This document shows, piece after piece, positions 39,494-49,484 of a DNA stretch of 53,876 bases. The notes beneath the pieces were generated by a model. It saw nothing but the letters and a program-made list of their open reading frames with translations, did no database searches and was not told the DNA's origin. How positions within the stretch are numbered: position 1 is the first letter of the stretch; each line of letters starts with the position of its first letter. The DNA comes from an uncultured Luminiphilus sp. GTDB lineage: Bacteria; Pseudomonadota; Gammaproteobacteria; Pseudomonadales; Halieaceae. The stretch covers positions 1 through 53,876 of the forward strand of contig CAJJBO010000010.1 in NCBI GenBank assembly GCA_905182485.1, in the 5' to 3' direction. The translations under genes and the position numbers were made by a program.

Positions 39494-42400
39494 GTGTACG
39501 CGGAACTTCACTGTTTAAGCCACTTCAGCTTTTTACGCGGCGCCTCAGCACCCGCTGAATTGGTCTCTCGAGCCGCCGAATGCGGCTATCACGCTTTAGC
39601 CGTGACAGACGAGTGCTCCCTTGCAGGCGTCGTTAAAGCACATGTTGCGGCTAAGGAACATCAGCTCAAACTGATCATCGGTAGCGAATTCACATTAACC
39701 GAAGGTATTCGGCTGGTGGCATTGGTCCCTAACCGGGAAGCCTACGGTGAACTCTCCGGCTTAATCAGTCGAGCCCGCAGGCGCTGCCACAAAGGCGAAT
39801 ACACCGTCCATCTGCGCGACATTATTTTTCATCTCAAGCGCTGCTTCCTCATTCTGCTACCCGACGATACCCACAATCAGACTGTTTACTTACAACAATT
39901 AACCCGGCTCTGTAAGGGCCGTGTATGGATCGGCGTCAGTCGCCTACTCGGCAATGATGAATGGCGACGATTTAAGCACCGTTATCATATTGCACAAGCT
40001 TTGCAGATACCGATGGTCGCTTGTGGCGAAGTACAAATGCATACGGCCAAGCGAAAATCGTTGCACGATATTCTTACCGCCATCAAAGCCAATACGCCGA
40101 TACAACAGTTGGGGGCACGTCGATTAATTAATAGTCAGCAACATCTCCGCACGCTCAATACGCTCAATGCGCTCTATCCTGAAACATTGATCACCGAGAC
40201 ACGATATATCGCCGATCAATGCCACTTTAGTCTTGATGAATTGCGATACGAGTATCCAGAAGAAGTCGTTCCTTCACACCACACAGCCAACAGTTATCTG
40301 CGCCAAGAGGTTGCTCATGGCGCTAAGCAACGTTGGCCTGATGGCATTCCCGAAGCTGTCCAAAGCCGGATACATCGAGAACTCGAGCTGATCACTGAAC
40401 TGTCTTACGAATACTACTTCCTGACCGTTTATGACATTGTGCGCTTCGCAAAGTCACGCGATATTCTATGCCAAGGCAGAGGCTCTGCTGCTAACTCGGT
40501 GGTCTGCTATTGCCTACACATCACTGAAGTCTCACCCGAGCAGATCTCACTCCTATTTGAGCGCTTTATCTCTCGTGAACGCGATGAACCCCCCGATATT
40601 GATGTCGATTTTGAGCATGAGAGACGGGAAGAGGTGATTCAGTATATCTATCATAAATACAGTCGCCGCCGCGCTGCACTCGCGGCCGTTGTCATTACTT
40701 ACCGATCACGCAGTGCTGTACGTGATGTAGGCAAAGCCATGGGGTTCGATGCGAGCTTTATCGATGAGCTGGCGAATTCCCTAGCGTGGTGGAATCGTGA
40801 ACGGGAATTAACCCAGCGCTTCGAGCATCAAGGCGTCGTTCGTACTGAAAAACTTGCGGGCCATTTTTTAACCATCGTAAAAGAAATCATTGGCTTTCCT
40901 CGACACCTCTCACAACACGTCGGGGGATTTGTCATCAGCCGAGGCCCCCTTTCCAACCTGGTTCCAGTCGAAAACGCCAGCATGCCGGAACGAACGGTCA
41001 TTCAATGGGATAAAGAAGATATCGAAGCGCTGGGACTCCTTAAAGTCGACATTCTTGCACTGGGTATGCTCTCCGCCATCCGCAAAACATTGGCGCTCTT
41101 GCATCGCGATCATGCCGATATTCAGCGTATTCAAGATATACCACCAGACGACCCCGCCACCTATCGGATGCTACAAAAAGCAGACACGCTGGGTGTTTTT
41201 CAGATTGAGTCTCGAGCGCAAATGTCGATGCTGCCACGGCTAAAACCGAATTGCTTTTATGATCTGGTTATCGAGATCGCTATTGTCAGGCCCGGTCCCA
41301 TTCAGGGCGATATGGTGCACCCCTATCTACGGCGTAAAGCAGGACTGGAATCGATCAGCTATCCCAACCCTGAGATCGAGGCAGTCCTCTCACGCACCTT
41401 AGGGGTCCCTATTTTTCAGGAACAAGTCATTCGGCTTGCAATGGTTGCGGCGGGCTTTACAGGGGGGGAAGCAGATGCCTTGAGACGCGCAATCAGTAAC
41501 TGGGGGAAAAACAGTAAGCTGCTGAGTTTTGAACATAAATTAAAGCAAGGCATGATCAATAAAGGTTATACCCCTGAGTTCGCTGACCGCCTGTTTAATC
41601 AGATTAAGGGGTTTGGGGGATATGGATTCCCAGAGTCACACTCCGCCAGCTTTGCATTATTGGCTTATGTCTCCGCTTGGCTAAAGTGCCATCATCCCGC
41701 CGCCTTTTATGTCGGCCTGCTCAATAGCCAGCCGATGGGGTTTTACTCACCTTCGCAATTAGTACAAGACGCTCAACGGCATCACATTTTAATTTTACCG
41801 ACTGATGTGAATCACAGTGATTGGGACCATCAATTGCTGTCATCAGACGACACCCGACAACCCCCCATACGACTCGGGCTAAGATTAGTTAAAGGCCTGA
41901 GTCAGGCAGCGGGAAAACGCATCTCTGATGTTCGCCGGCAACGCGCTTTTACCAACGTGGCTGATTTGCGCAGACGTGCATCCCTCGATCGCAAAAACAT
42001 GGAGGCACTGGCTGCGGCAGACGCACTCTCGAGTATCAGCGGCCATCGCCATCAAACACACTGGCAGACTATGGCTCTAGAAGATCATCAGCCTCTATTA
42101 CCCGCAGAAGCATCACTGCAGCACGAAGCACGTTCCGAAGTCAGACTACCGACACCCAGTCTAGGCGAAGAAGTACTCGCTGATTATCAGAGTACTGGAC
42201 TGAGCCTGAAGGCACATCCACTCGCGTTATTGCGCACCCAGTATCCTTTTAGCCAATGCACAACGCAAAAAGAACTCATTCGCTTGGGCAATCATCGCTT
42301 TGTCCGTATCGCCGGACTCATCACCTGTCGACAACGTCCAGGAACTGCCTCTGGGGTGGTGTTTCTGACACTAGAGGATGAGACCGGAAATATGAATGTC

Positions 42401-42577
42401 ATTGTCTGGCCAGCCGTGCAGGAACGCTACCGACAGGCCTTAATGACAAGCCAGCTTGTTATTATTAAGGGAACGGTAGAAGCTCGTAATGGCGTTGTCC
42501 ATGTCATTGCCAGTGCACTAGAAAATCATAGCGAGCGGCTTTCGACATTGACCGTGGCATCTCGAGATTTCCATTAA
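39494..42577 (+). CDS. dnaE2: Error-prone DNA polymerase DnaE2 (ImuC)
   Basis: Intact C-family polymerase, 1027 residues. GTG 39494 begins MYAELHCLSHFSFLRGASAPAEL, exactly the usual DnaE2 N-terminus (PHP domain); an in-frame stop 36 bases upstream rules out an earlier start. The polymerase active-site aspartates are in EPPDIDVDFEHERREEV (about residues 362-378), with GRGSAANSVVCYCL before it. A helix-hairpin-helix region and an OB-fold (FVRIAGLITCRQRPG; GVVFLTLEDETG) end the protein. It performs SOS mutagenesis together with ImuA and ImuB. No frameshift is seen. It converges on the CPXCG gene. Confidence 0.95.
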   Translation: MYAELHCLSHFSFLRGASAPAELVSRAAECGYHALAVTDECSLAGVVKAHVAAKEHQLKLIIGSEFTLTEGIRLVALVPNREAYGELSGLISRARRRCHKGEYTVHLRDIIFHLKRCFLILLPDDTHNQTVYLQQLTRLCKGRVWIGVSRLLGNDEWRRFKHRYHIAQALQIPMVACGEVQMHTAKRKSLHDILTAIKANTPIQQLGARRLINSQQHLRTLNTLNALYPETLITETRYIADQCHFSLDELRYEYPEEVVPSHHTANSYLRQEVAHGAKQRWPDGIPEAVQSRIHRELELITELSYEYYFLTVYDIVRFAKSRDILCQGRGSAANSVVCYCLHITEVSPEQISLLFERFISRERDEPPDIDVDFEHERREEVIQYIYHKYSRRRAALAAVVITYRSRSAVRDVGKAMGFDASFIDELANSLAWWNRERELTQRFEHQGVVRTEKLAGHFLTIVKEIIGFPRHLSQHVGGFVISRGPLSNLVPVENASMPERTVIQWDKEDIEALGLLKVDILALGMLSAIRKTLALLHRDHADIQRIQDIPPDDPATYRMLQKADTLGVFQIESRAQMSMLPRLKPNCFYDLVIEIAIVRPGPIQGDMVHPYLRRKAGLESISYPNPEIEAVLSRTLGVPIFQEQVIRLAMVAAGFTGGEADALRRAISNWGKNSKLLSFEHKLKQGMINKGYTPEFADRLFNQIKGFGGYGFPESHSASFALLAYVSAWLKCHHPAAFYVGLLNSQPMGFYSPSQLVQDAQRHHILILPTDVNHSDWDHQLLSSDDTRQPPIRLGLRLVKGLSQAAGKRISDVRRQRAFTNVADLRRRASLDRKNMEALAAADALSSISGHRHQTHWQTMALEDHQPLLPAEASLQHEARSEVRLPTPSLGEEVLADYQSTGLSLKAHPLALLRTQYPFSQCTTQKELIRLGNHRFVRIAGLITCRQRPGTASGVVFLTLEDETGNMNVIVWPAVQERYRQALMTSQLVIIKGTVEARNGVVHVIASALENHSERLSTLTVASRDFH

Positions 42578-42614
42578 TCACGGCTACCAAGCCGCCAACA
42601 TGAGGGCCCTGGCG

Positions 42615-42812
42615 TTACTCGTTATCAGATCGCACCTCGGCTTCTAGCCAACCACCTGATGCCTCGCGCACTACAAATTCAATAGGCTGACAACAGACTT
42701 GGCAGTCCTCGATGTAACTCGTATCAACGTCTTCAGGGTTCAGTAAAACCTCTATCGCTTCACCGCAGTACGGACAATAAACCGTGCTTTCTTGCAATGC
42801 ATAAGACGACAT
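42615..42812 (-). CDS. CPXCG-motif cysteine-rich small protein
   Basis: 65 residues. N-terminal zinc-knuckle-like pairs CPYCGEAIEVLL and CQVCCQPIEFVV, followed by a short WLEAEVRSDNE tail. This is the conserved CPXCG family of gammaproteobacteria, probably metal-binding, function unknown. It starts just before the end of the monooxygenase gene on the same strand, so it is likely the last gene of that transcript. Confidence 0.88.
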   Translation of the reverse strand: MSSYALQESTVYCPYCGEAIEVLLNPEDVDTSYIEDCQVCCQPIEFVVREASGGWLEAEVRSDNE

Positions 42813-42818
42813 CCGCCG

Positions 42819-44354
42819 TCAGACCGCCTCTCTCAATGGAGTAGGCTCGTCAACGCGCGCCGTCTCAAGAGACAGCGCCCCATCATCGATAGGCTCATCG
42901 CGAAACATCTTTCGATCTTTACGATAATCCTGTGGGTTCATCCATGGCATTTCATCGCCCTGCCTGGGGAAACGATCTAACATTCGCCGCATGTAACCCG
43001 CTGAGAAATCGTCAATCCAGAGTCGTCGCCGCATACCAGCAGCGAGCGTTTCTTCAATACGCGGCGTCGCCACTGTTTTTTCGGTCGTACGCATATGGTT
43101 CAACAACCGGCACACCCAAGTCGCAATCAAGTCGGCGCGCAGTGTCCAAGAGGCATTAATGTAACCAAAGGTATGCACCATATTGGGCACGTTAGTGCAC
43201 ATCATGCCTTTGTAGGTCCACTCGTTCGCAAAATCTACCGCCTCGCCATCAAGCGAAAACTCAGCCCCGCCTAGCAAAACCAACTCCAAGCCGGTGGCAC
43301 ACACAATCACATCTGCCGCCAAATGCTCTCCCGAGACAAGCTGAATGCCCTCTTCAGAAACCGACTCAATATGATCCGTAACGACTGAGGCTTTGCCTGA
43401 CTGAATGGCTCGAAAAAGATCATCGTCGGGAATCAAACACAGTCGCTGATCCCACGGGTTGTAGCTCGGTGTGAAATGCTTATCGACGTCGACCAACTCA
43501 CCAATTTCATCCCGCACTTTGCTCAACAGTGACCGCTTGACCAACGAAGGCATAATACGTGTCGATCGATAAATCCACTGCTGCCACACTGTATTACGCC
43601 AACGGACAATGTCGTATGCCAGCTTGGGCGGAAGCCGCCGCCTTAACCAATTAGCAAAACGGTCTACAGAAGGTCGTGACGTCACGTAGGTGGGTGATCG
43701 CTGCAGCATCGTGACATGGGCAGCTTGACGGGACATATTCGGCACCAGCGTCATCGCAGTCGCGCCTGATCCAATCACCACCACCTTTTTATCCGCATAC
43801 TCAAGCCCTTCTGGCCAGAACTGGGGATGAACCCAGTCGCCTTTGAAGCGATCTTTACCGATAAAATCTGGCTGATGCCCAGCGTCATAGCTGTAATAAC
43901 CGGCGCACATCATGAGCAATCCACAGCGATAGCGTCGGGTACCTTCGGACGTTTCAAGACTGAGTTGCCACTGACCCCGTTCGCTACACCAGTCGGCCGC
44001 TACCAGCTTGTGATCAAAGCGAATATGTTCTCGCAGTCGAAACTCATCTGCGGTTTCGTTCATGTAACTGAGGATAGCGGGCCCATCGGCAATGGACTTT
44101 TCCGCTTCCCACGGTTTGAAGTCATACCCCAGCGTATGCATGTCGCTATCTGACCGAATGCCTGGGTACCGGAACAAATCCCAGGTCCCACCAATTGCGC
44201 CGCGGCGTTCCAAAACAGCGAAGGTCCGGTCTGGGCAGTCACGCTGCAAGCGCACTGCGGCGCCAATGCCGGACAAGCCTGCACCGATAATGATCACATC
44301 AAATAATTCGGCGTCGGCATGTTGCACCGATCCAATGTTAGCGGTCGAATTCAT
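42819..44354 (-). CDS. Flavin monooxygenase, Baeyer-Villiger type
   Basis: 511 residues. FAD-binding GAGLSGIGAA near the N-terminus and NADPH-binding GSGATAMTL near residue 188. The Baeyer-Villiger fingerprint F-x-G-x-x-x-H-x-x-x-W-P is fully matched by FKGDWVHPQFWP. ATG 44354 (MNSTANIGSV) has AGGA eight bases upstream; ATG 44360 is possible. A longer open frame to 44450 lacks similarity. Such enzymes oxidise ketones to esters, or sulfides and amines; the substrate here is unknown. The C-terminus (residues ~450-511) is rich in charged residues. Confidence 0.9.
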   Translation of the reverse strand: MNSTANIGSVQHADAELFDVIIIGAGLSGIGAAVRLQRDCPDRTFAVLERRGAIGGTWDLFRYPGIRSDSDMHTLGYDFKPWEAEKSIADGPAILSYMNETADEFRLREHIRFDHKLVAADWCSERGQWQLSLETSEGTRRYRCGLLMMCAGYYSYDAGHQPDFIGKDRFKGDWVHPQFWPEGLEYADKKVVVIGSGATAMTLVPNMSRQAAHVTMLQRSPTYVTSRPSVDRFANWLRRRLPPKLAYDIVRWRNTVWQQWIYRSTRIMPSLVKRSLLSKVRDEIGELVDVDKHFTPSYNPWDQRLCLIPDDDLFRAIQSGKASVVTDHIESVSEEGIQLVSGEHLAADVIVCATGLELVLLGGAEFSLDGEAVDFANEWTYKGMMCTNVPNMVHTFGYINASWTLRADLIATWVCRLLNHMRTTEKTVATPRIEETLAAGMRRRLWIDDFSAGYMRRMLDRFPRQGDEMPWMNPQDYRKDRKMFRDEPIDDGALSLETARVDEPTPLREAV

Positions 44355-44524
44355 AGGCATTCCTGTCCAGCAACGTCCCGTCCGGATTACCAAGGGTACA
44401 CCTTTTTCCGACGAGCCGGATATCGCATATACCCCCGGAAGGGGAGGCACGCAGTGTGGAATGGTGGGTAACCCAACCCACTTTACCGAATGAGGTGATA
44501 CCCCTACCTAGGCGGGCAGTGGAG

Positions 44525-44604
44525 GGGTCGCGTAGTGAGGGGGTCGCTCAATGACAGGGTCGCGCAATGACAGGGCCGCTCGATGACAGGGCCGCTCGAT
44601 CAGA
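44525..44604. repeat. Five tandem 16-bp units between argG and the monooxygenase gene
   Basis: Contiguous 16-base units at 44525, 44541, 44557, 44573 and 44589, of the form GGGYCGCKCRATGACA with drift in the first (GGGTCGCGTAGTGAGG) and last (ending GATCAGA). The array lies 35 bases downstream of the argG stop and about 170 bases upstream of the monooxygenase start, both on the minus strand. The units are long enough to bind a protein each or to be a slippage minisatellite. Confidence 0.85.
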
Positions 44605-44638
44605 GAGCGCAAGCGCGGCACCCTTGGTTCTATTGCCT

Positions 44639-45859
44639 CTACTGGTGCTGCCGCCCTTTATTGGCCGCAATACGCAACCTCAGCGCATTGAGTTTGATAA
44701 ATCCCTCGGCGTCTTTCTGGTCATACGCACCATCATCCGCCTCGAAGGTGGCGATCGTCTCATCAAACAACGAATCTTGAGACCGACGCCCCGTTACCGA
44801 CACGTTGCCCTTGTAAAGAGAAACGCGAACGTCGCCATTTACCACTGATTGCGTTTGGTCTATGGCAGCCTGTAGCGCATGTCGCTCTGGGGCCCACCAA
44901 TAACCGTTGTAAATGAGCTTAGCGTAGCGAGGCATGAGCTCATCTTTCAGATGCGCCACCTCTCGATCCAAAGTGATGGACTCAATAGCGCGATGTGCAC
45001 GCAACAAAATGCTGCCACCGGGGGTCTCGTAGCAACCGCGAGACTTCATACCGACATAGCGATTCTCGACAATATCTACCCGACCAATGCCATGGGCACC
45101 GCCACGCTCATTCAACCAAGCCAAGACCTGTGCAGGTGACATTGCCTCGTCATTAATCGCAACAACATCTCCGTGCTCAAACGTCAGTGTCACTTCTTCT
45201 GCTCGATCCGGCGCTGCCTCAGGACTGACCGTCCAGCGCCACATGTCTTCCTCGGGCGCAACCCAAGGGTCCTCTAACACGTCGCCCTCATAAGAAATGT
45301 GAAGCAGGTTGGCATCCATAGAGTAGGGCGATTTCTTTTGCGCGCTAGCAAAATCCACCGCAATATCTCGCTGCTCACAATAAGCCATCAGCGCCTCGCG
45401 AGAATTCAAATCCCACTCTCGCCACGGGGCGATAACCCGAATGCCGGGTCTCAATGCATAAGCACCCAACTCAAATCGGACTTGGTCATTGCCCTTCCCC
45501 GTAGCACCGTGAGCAATCGCATCAGCACCGGTCTCTGTGGCAATCTCCACCAAACGCTGCGCGATGAGAGGGCGAGCGATCGAGGTGCCCAGAAGGTACT
45601 CACCCTCGTAAACGGTATTAGCGCGAAACATGGGAAACACAAAATCCCTAACAAACCGCTCACGCAAATCCTCAATATAGATTTCGTTAACGCCCAAACT
45701 CTCCGCCTTAGCGCGCGCCGGTTCGACCTCCTCACCTTGACCGATGTCTGCTGTGAAGGTCACCACCTCGCAGTGATAGGTGTCTTGCAACCAACGCACG
45801 ATCACCGAGGTATCGAGACCGCCGGAATAAGCTAATACGACCTTATTTACCGTCGTCAT
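44639..45859 (-). CDS. argG: Argininosuccinate synthase
   Basis: Joins citrulline and aspartate with ATP in arginine synthesis. 406 residues, intact. PP-loop at the N-terminus ([17 protein letters not shown]), the [10 protein letters not shown] motif, [18 protein letters not shown] and [17 protein letters not shown] are the family signatures. The promoter region is shared with the divergent pyrC gene. Cytoplasmic homotetramer in relatives. Confidence 0.96.
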   Translation of the reverse strand: MTTVNKVVLAYSGGLDTSVIVRWLQDTYHCEVVTFTADIGQGEEVEPARAKAESLGVNEIYIEDLRERFVRDFVFPMFRANTVYEGEYLLGTSIARPLIAQRLVEIATETGADAIAHGATGKGNDQVRFELGAYALRPGIRVIAPWREWDLNSREALMAYCEQRDIAVDFASAQKKSPYSMDANLLHISYEGDVLEDPWVAPEEDMWRWTVSPEAAPDRAEEVTLTFEHGDVVAINDEAMSPAQVLAWLNERGGAHGIGRVDIVENRYVGMKSRGCYETPGGSILLRAHRAIESITLDREVAHLKDELMPRYAKLIYNGYWWAPERHALQAAIDQTQSVVNGDVRVSLYKGNVSVTGRRSQDSLFDETIATFEADDGAYDQKDAEGFIKLNALRLRIAANKGRQHQ

Positions 45860-45966
45860 AATGTCGCCTGCTGAAAAAAGGGCGGGTAGTGTACGACTGC
45901 GCGCGCATCAGCGCCACAGGTTCAAACTTGGTCGCTGAGCTCTGCTACACTGCGGGCATCCAAGAA

Positions 45967-47019
45967 ATGAACCTAACCATGACATCCCTGACACTGACAC
46001 TCCCCGACGATTGGCACATCCACCTCAGGGACGAAGCGGCACTCGGTACCACTGTTCCTGATATCGCACGCTGGGCGGGTCGAGCTATTGTGATGCCGAA
46101 TCTCAAAGAACCCGTGCGAACGGTGAGCGATGCGCTGGCCTACCGGCAGCGGATCCTCGCGGCGCGACCACCGGGGTCTCACTTTGACCCCTTGATGACG
46201 CTCTACCTCACTGATTCGACCACCGCTGAGTCTGTTGCAGAGGCCGCGCAATCTGAATTTGTCCAAGGCATTAAGTTATATCCCGCCGGCGCCACCACTA
46301 ATTCGGCAGCGGGGGTCACCGCACTCAAAGCGCTCTACCCTGTTATCGAAGCCATGCAAAAGCATGACTTACCCCTACTCATTCATGGTGAAGTCACCGA
46401 TGCGGATTGTGATATTTTTGACCGAGAAAAAGCCTTCATCGATACCGCTTTAATGCCATTAACCGAAACCTTTCCAGCACTCAGAATCGTGTTCGAGCAC
46501 ATCACAACACGCGATGCGGTGCAATTTGTCGAGGCGGGCAGCGATTGCATCGCGGCGACCGTGACGGCGCACCATCTCCTCTACAACCGCAATGACATGC
46601 TTGTAGGCGGCATCAAACCCCACTTATTTTGTCTGCCAGTGCTCAAACGGGATCAACATCAATTGGCACTGCGTCAGGCGGTGACATCGGGACATTCACG
46701 CTTTTTTCTCGGCACCGACTCAGCGCCGCACACCCAGCATGACAAGGAGTCAAGCTGCGGCTGTGCCGGGTGTTATACCGCCCATGCCGCGCTGGAGCTC
46801 TATGCGGAAGTCTTCGATGAAGAGGGTTCACTAGACAAGCTGGAGCGTTTTGCCAGTTTCAACGGACCCGATTTTTATCAACTACCGCGCAACTCGGACA
46901 CCGTGATATTGGAAAAAGTATCGCAGGAGATTCCCACTGATATGTCATTGGGATCCCATCGTTTGATTCCACTGCGCGCCGGTGAAAGGGTTCAATGGAC
47001 ACTCACGCGACAGCCATGA
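45967..47019 (+). CDS. pyrC: Dihydroorotase PyrC (class II)
   Basis: Third step of pyrimidine synthesis, closing carbamoyl-aspartate to dihydroorotate. About 350 residues. The zinc site is built from DWHIHLRDE, the carboxylated Lys in GIKLYPAGATTNS, LLIHGEV and VFEHITTRDA, with GTDSAPH late. Two ATG codons are possible, 45967 (MNLTMTSLTL) and 45979 (MTSLTLTLPDDW); the second is closer to known PyrC starts. An upstream frame to 45889 carries no similarity. Downstream rnt overlaps by 25 bases, the arrangement seen in pseudomonads. Confidence 0.94.
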   Translation: MNLTMTSLTLTLPDDWHIHLRDEAALGTTVPDIARWAGRAIVMPNLKEPVRTVSDALAYRQRILAARPPGSHFDPLMTLYLTDSTTAESVAEAAQSEFVQGIKLYPAGATTNSAAGVTALKALYPVIEAMQKHDLPLLIHGEVTDADCDIFDREKAFIDTALMPLTETFPALRIVFEHITTRDAVQFVEAGSDCIAATVTAHHLLYNRNDMLVGGIKPHLFCLPVLKRDQHQLALRQAVTSGHSRFFLGTDSAPHTQHDKESSCGCAGCYTAHAALELYAEVFDEEGSLDKLERFASFNGPDFYQLPRNSDTVILEKVSQEIPTDMSLGSHRLIPLRAGERVQWTLTRQP

Positions 47020-47669
47020 TGCCTGACACTGAGCCGTCATTAATGAAAGATCGTTTTCGGGGTTTCCTACCGGTAGTCGTTGACGTCGAAACAGGAGGCT
47101 TCAACTGCCATACCGATGCACTCCTGGAAGTTGCCATCACCTTGTTGACGATGAACGACGCCGGCGAGCTCGTCATCACCGAAACCCACAGTCGAAACGT
47201 AGAGCCCTTTGAGGGCGCTAATTTAGAGCCTTCAGCACTCGAGTTCACTGGCATAGACCCGGAAAACCCGCTCCGCGGGGCCCTGCCCGAAGCCATTGCA
47301 CTGGGTGAGTTATTTGCCCTCGTGCGGCAATCGATCAAGGCACATCATTGCACTCGCGCCATTTTAGTGGGCCACAACGCCCACTTTGACGCAGGCTTTC
47401 TCAATGTTGCAGCAGAACGAGTCGGCTTGAAACGAAATCCCTTTCATCCCTTCTCTTATTTTGACACGGCAACCCTGGCCAGCTTGGCATTTGGGCACAA
47501 CGTATTGGCGCGAGGCTGCGCCCTAGCAGGCATCGATTTCGACAATGCCGAAGCGCACTCAGCTTGCTACGATGCTGCTAAGACCGCTGAGTTGTTCTGC
47601 CTGATCGTCAACCGATGGCAGTCGCTTGGGGGATGGACGCCGCCGGTTCCGACTGGGGACCTCGAATAA
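46995..47669 (+). CDS. rnt: Ribonuclease T
   Basis: DEDD-type 3'-5' exoribonuclease that trims tRNA CCA ends and stable RNAs. 224 residues. ExoI VVDVETGGFN, ExoII GHNAHFDAGFLN and ExoIII HSACYDAAKTAELF are present. ATG 46995 has GAAAGG at a good distance and overlaps pyrC by 25 bases; ATG 47016, overlapping the pyrC stop, is the alternative. The 3' end overlaps the convergent amidohydrolase gene by 62 bases. Confidence 0.94.
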   Translation: MDTHATAMMPDTEPSLMKDRFRGFLPVVVDVETGGFNCHTDALLEVAITLLTMNDAGELVITETHSRNVEPFEGANLEPSALEFTGIDPENPLRGALPEAIALGELFALVRQSIKAHHCTRAILVGHNAHFDAGFLNVAAERVGLKRNPFHPFSYFDTATLASLAFGHNVLARGCALAGIDFDNAEAHSACYDAAKTAELFCLIVNRWQSLGGWTPPVPTGDLE

Positions 47670-49362
47670 CTCGCCCAGGGTAAGCGCCCGTAATCTGGCC
47701 TTGTCGAAAAGTAACCTGCCCCGACTTAATCGTGCAGTCATACCCTTTTGCGGTCTGAAGCAATCGCCTGCCTCCCGCGGGTAGGTCAAAGGCAACGGTG
47801 GGCAAGTTCAATTCCAAAGTATCTAGGTCAATCACATTGAGGTCAGCGAGATAGCCAGGCGCAATCACACCTCGATCGAGAAAACCGTACAACTGAGCCG
47901 TATCTCGACATTGGCGCTTGATCGCGCGCTCGAGTGGTATGCGACCCGTTGCCCGATCTCTCACCCAGTGCTGCAACATGAACGTCGTCGCCGCCGCATC
48001 ACAAATGGTGCCGCAGTGCGCGCCACCATCTGACAGTGAATTCACGCAGTCATCCGAATCGAGGGCGGTCTCTAGAAAATCTAGGTTGCCATTCACATAA
48101 TTGAGTAACGGGAAATAAATCATGCCGGTACCGTCATCGACCATCATCGTATCGTAGGCATAGGCCTCAGCTGATATACCGGCAACGAGGGCACATTGTT
48201 CAACCGACTGCTCTTTCGTGGGCTCATAATTAAACCCCGGCGTCATCGCGTACTGCATCGAAAAGCCGCTCTCCATCAAGTCCGCAATGAGTTGTAGATC
48301 TGATCCTGTCGGCTCACCTCGCTCCGCCAATAGCCGAGAACGGAAATCGTCATCTTGCAGGTGTCGCCACTGCTCATCCCAGGGAAGATCCGCAATTGCT
48401 TTCCAGCTTGGCCGTTGTGAAAAAGGATGGAAGGTCGCGCGCCAACCCAGAATCAGTCCGGTGCCACGCATCGAAATCTGGGCGACGATCTGCGCCCCCG
48501 CGTCGTTTTGCACCCGCATTTCGGCAAGCTGCTGTGCAAATGAGAGTCCCTTAATCGGCGACTCCAGCGCCGTAAAAGCCACGGGGGCACCAGTATCACG
48601 ACTTAGATCACCCATCCAGCCAAACTCATCCCAGTCGGGATGTAAATCGCTAGCGAGCTCAAACACGCCGTGTCCGACGCGCTTGAGGGCGTCGCCAATA
48701 CCCAGTAATTCTTCTTTGGTCGCGGTCGTGCCGGGGACTAGCTCTCCCTCAACCGACTTGTGAAGGATCGTTCTAGAGGTTGAGAATCCAACCGCACCTG
48801 CGGCAAGGCCCTCCTCAACAATGCTGGCCATGCGGGCAATATCGCTATCAGTCGGCGCTTCATTGGCGGCGCCTCGGTCGCCCATTACGTAAGCACGGAC
48901 TGCGCCATGCGGGACCTGCGCTGCGACATCAATCGTTCGATCTAGCTTTTCTAGCGCATTGAGATAGTCGGGGAAGGACTCCCAATCCCAGGTCATACCC
49001 TCAGCGAGCGCGCTACCCGGGATATCCTCTACGCCCTCCATCAATCCGATCAACCAGTCTTGTCGCTCAGGCGCCGCGGGCGCAAAGCCCACACCACAGT
49101 TGCCCATCACGACCGTGGTAACGCCATGCCATGCTGAGGGTGCCATTTCTTGATCCCAGGTCGCCTGACCATCGTAGTGAGTGTGGATATCCACGAATCC
49201 GGGCGCGACGATGCGCCCAGCAGCGTCAATTTCTTCTCGAGCGGACTCGTCTAGCTTACCGACAGCAACGATACGATCCCCGACGATACCGACATCCATG
49301 ATGCGGCCCGGCGCACCCGTACCATCAACGACAAAGCCACCCGAAATTTTCAAATCGTACAT
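47608..49362 (-). CDS. Amidohydrolase, N-acyl-D-amino-acid deacylase-like
   Basis: 584 residues, intact. Metal-dependent amidohydrolase of the D-aminoacylase type: [12 protein letters not shown] holds the HxH metal pair and Asp, [12 protein letters not shown] follows, SDGGAHCG carries the late catalytic Asp, and [16 protein letters not shown] plus the terminal beta-sandwich strand [12 protein letters not shown] are family features. Starts ATG 49362 ([16 protein letters not shown]). Related proteins hydrolyse N-acyl-D-amino acids, but many family members have other unknown substrates. It stands alone between rnt and the LON-N gene. Confidence 0.88.
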   Translation of the reverse strand: MYDLKISGGFVVDGTGAPGRIMDVGIVGDRIVAVGKLDESAREEIDAAGRIVAPGFVDIHTHYDGQATWDQEMAPSAWHGVTTVVMGNCGVGFAPAAPERQDWLIGLMEGVEDIPGSALAEGMTWDWESFPDYLNALEKLDRTIDVAAQVPHGAVRAYVMGDRGAANEAPTDSDIARMASIVEEGLAAGAVGFSTSRTILHKSVEGELVPGTTATKEELLGIGDALKRVGHGVFELASDLHPDWDEFGWMGDLSRDTGAPVAFTALESPIKGLSFAQQLAEMRVQNDAGAQIVAQISMRGTGLILGWRATFHPFSQRPSWKAIADLPWDEQWRHLQDDDFRSRLLAERGEPTGSDLQLIADLMESGFSMQYAMTPGFNYEPTKEQSVEQCALVAGISAEAYAYDTMMVDDGTGMIYFPLLNYVNGNLDFLETALDSDDCVNSLSDGGAHCGTICDAAATTFMLQHWVRDRATGRIPLERAIKRQCRDTAQLYGFLDRGVIAPGYLADLNVIDLDTLELNLPTVAFDLPAGGRRLLQTAKGYDCTIKSGQVTFRQGQITGAYPGRVIRGPQSEPAASIPQATAIG

Positions 49363-49484
49363 ACCGCTCCACTCCTATTCGCAACCACTACCCTTGTTAC
49401 TCAACCCACTCTAACCCTGCCGGCCATCGGCGGCACGTCACACTGCCCCCTCTGACACGCGGCTGAAACTCACCCCAGACTGCA

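Noticed and set aside
42580-42612. Small hairpin CGGCT-ACCA-AGCCG after dnaE2 as terminator
   Set aside because: Only a five-base stem and no T-run on either side.
44525-44604. Tandem array considered as a CRISPR
   Set aside because: Units are contiguous 16-mers without unique spacers and no cas genes are present.
45889-45966. Upstream extension of pyrC to 45889
   Set aside because: The added 26 residues have no similarity, and known PyrC proteins start at the later Met codons.
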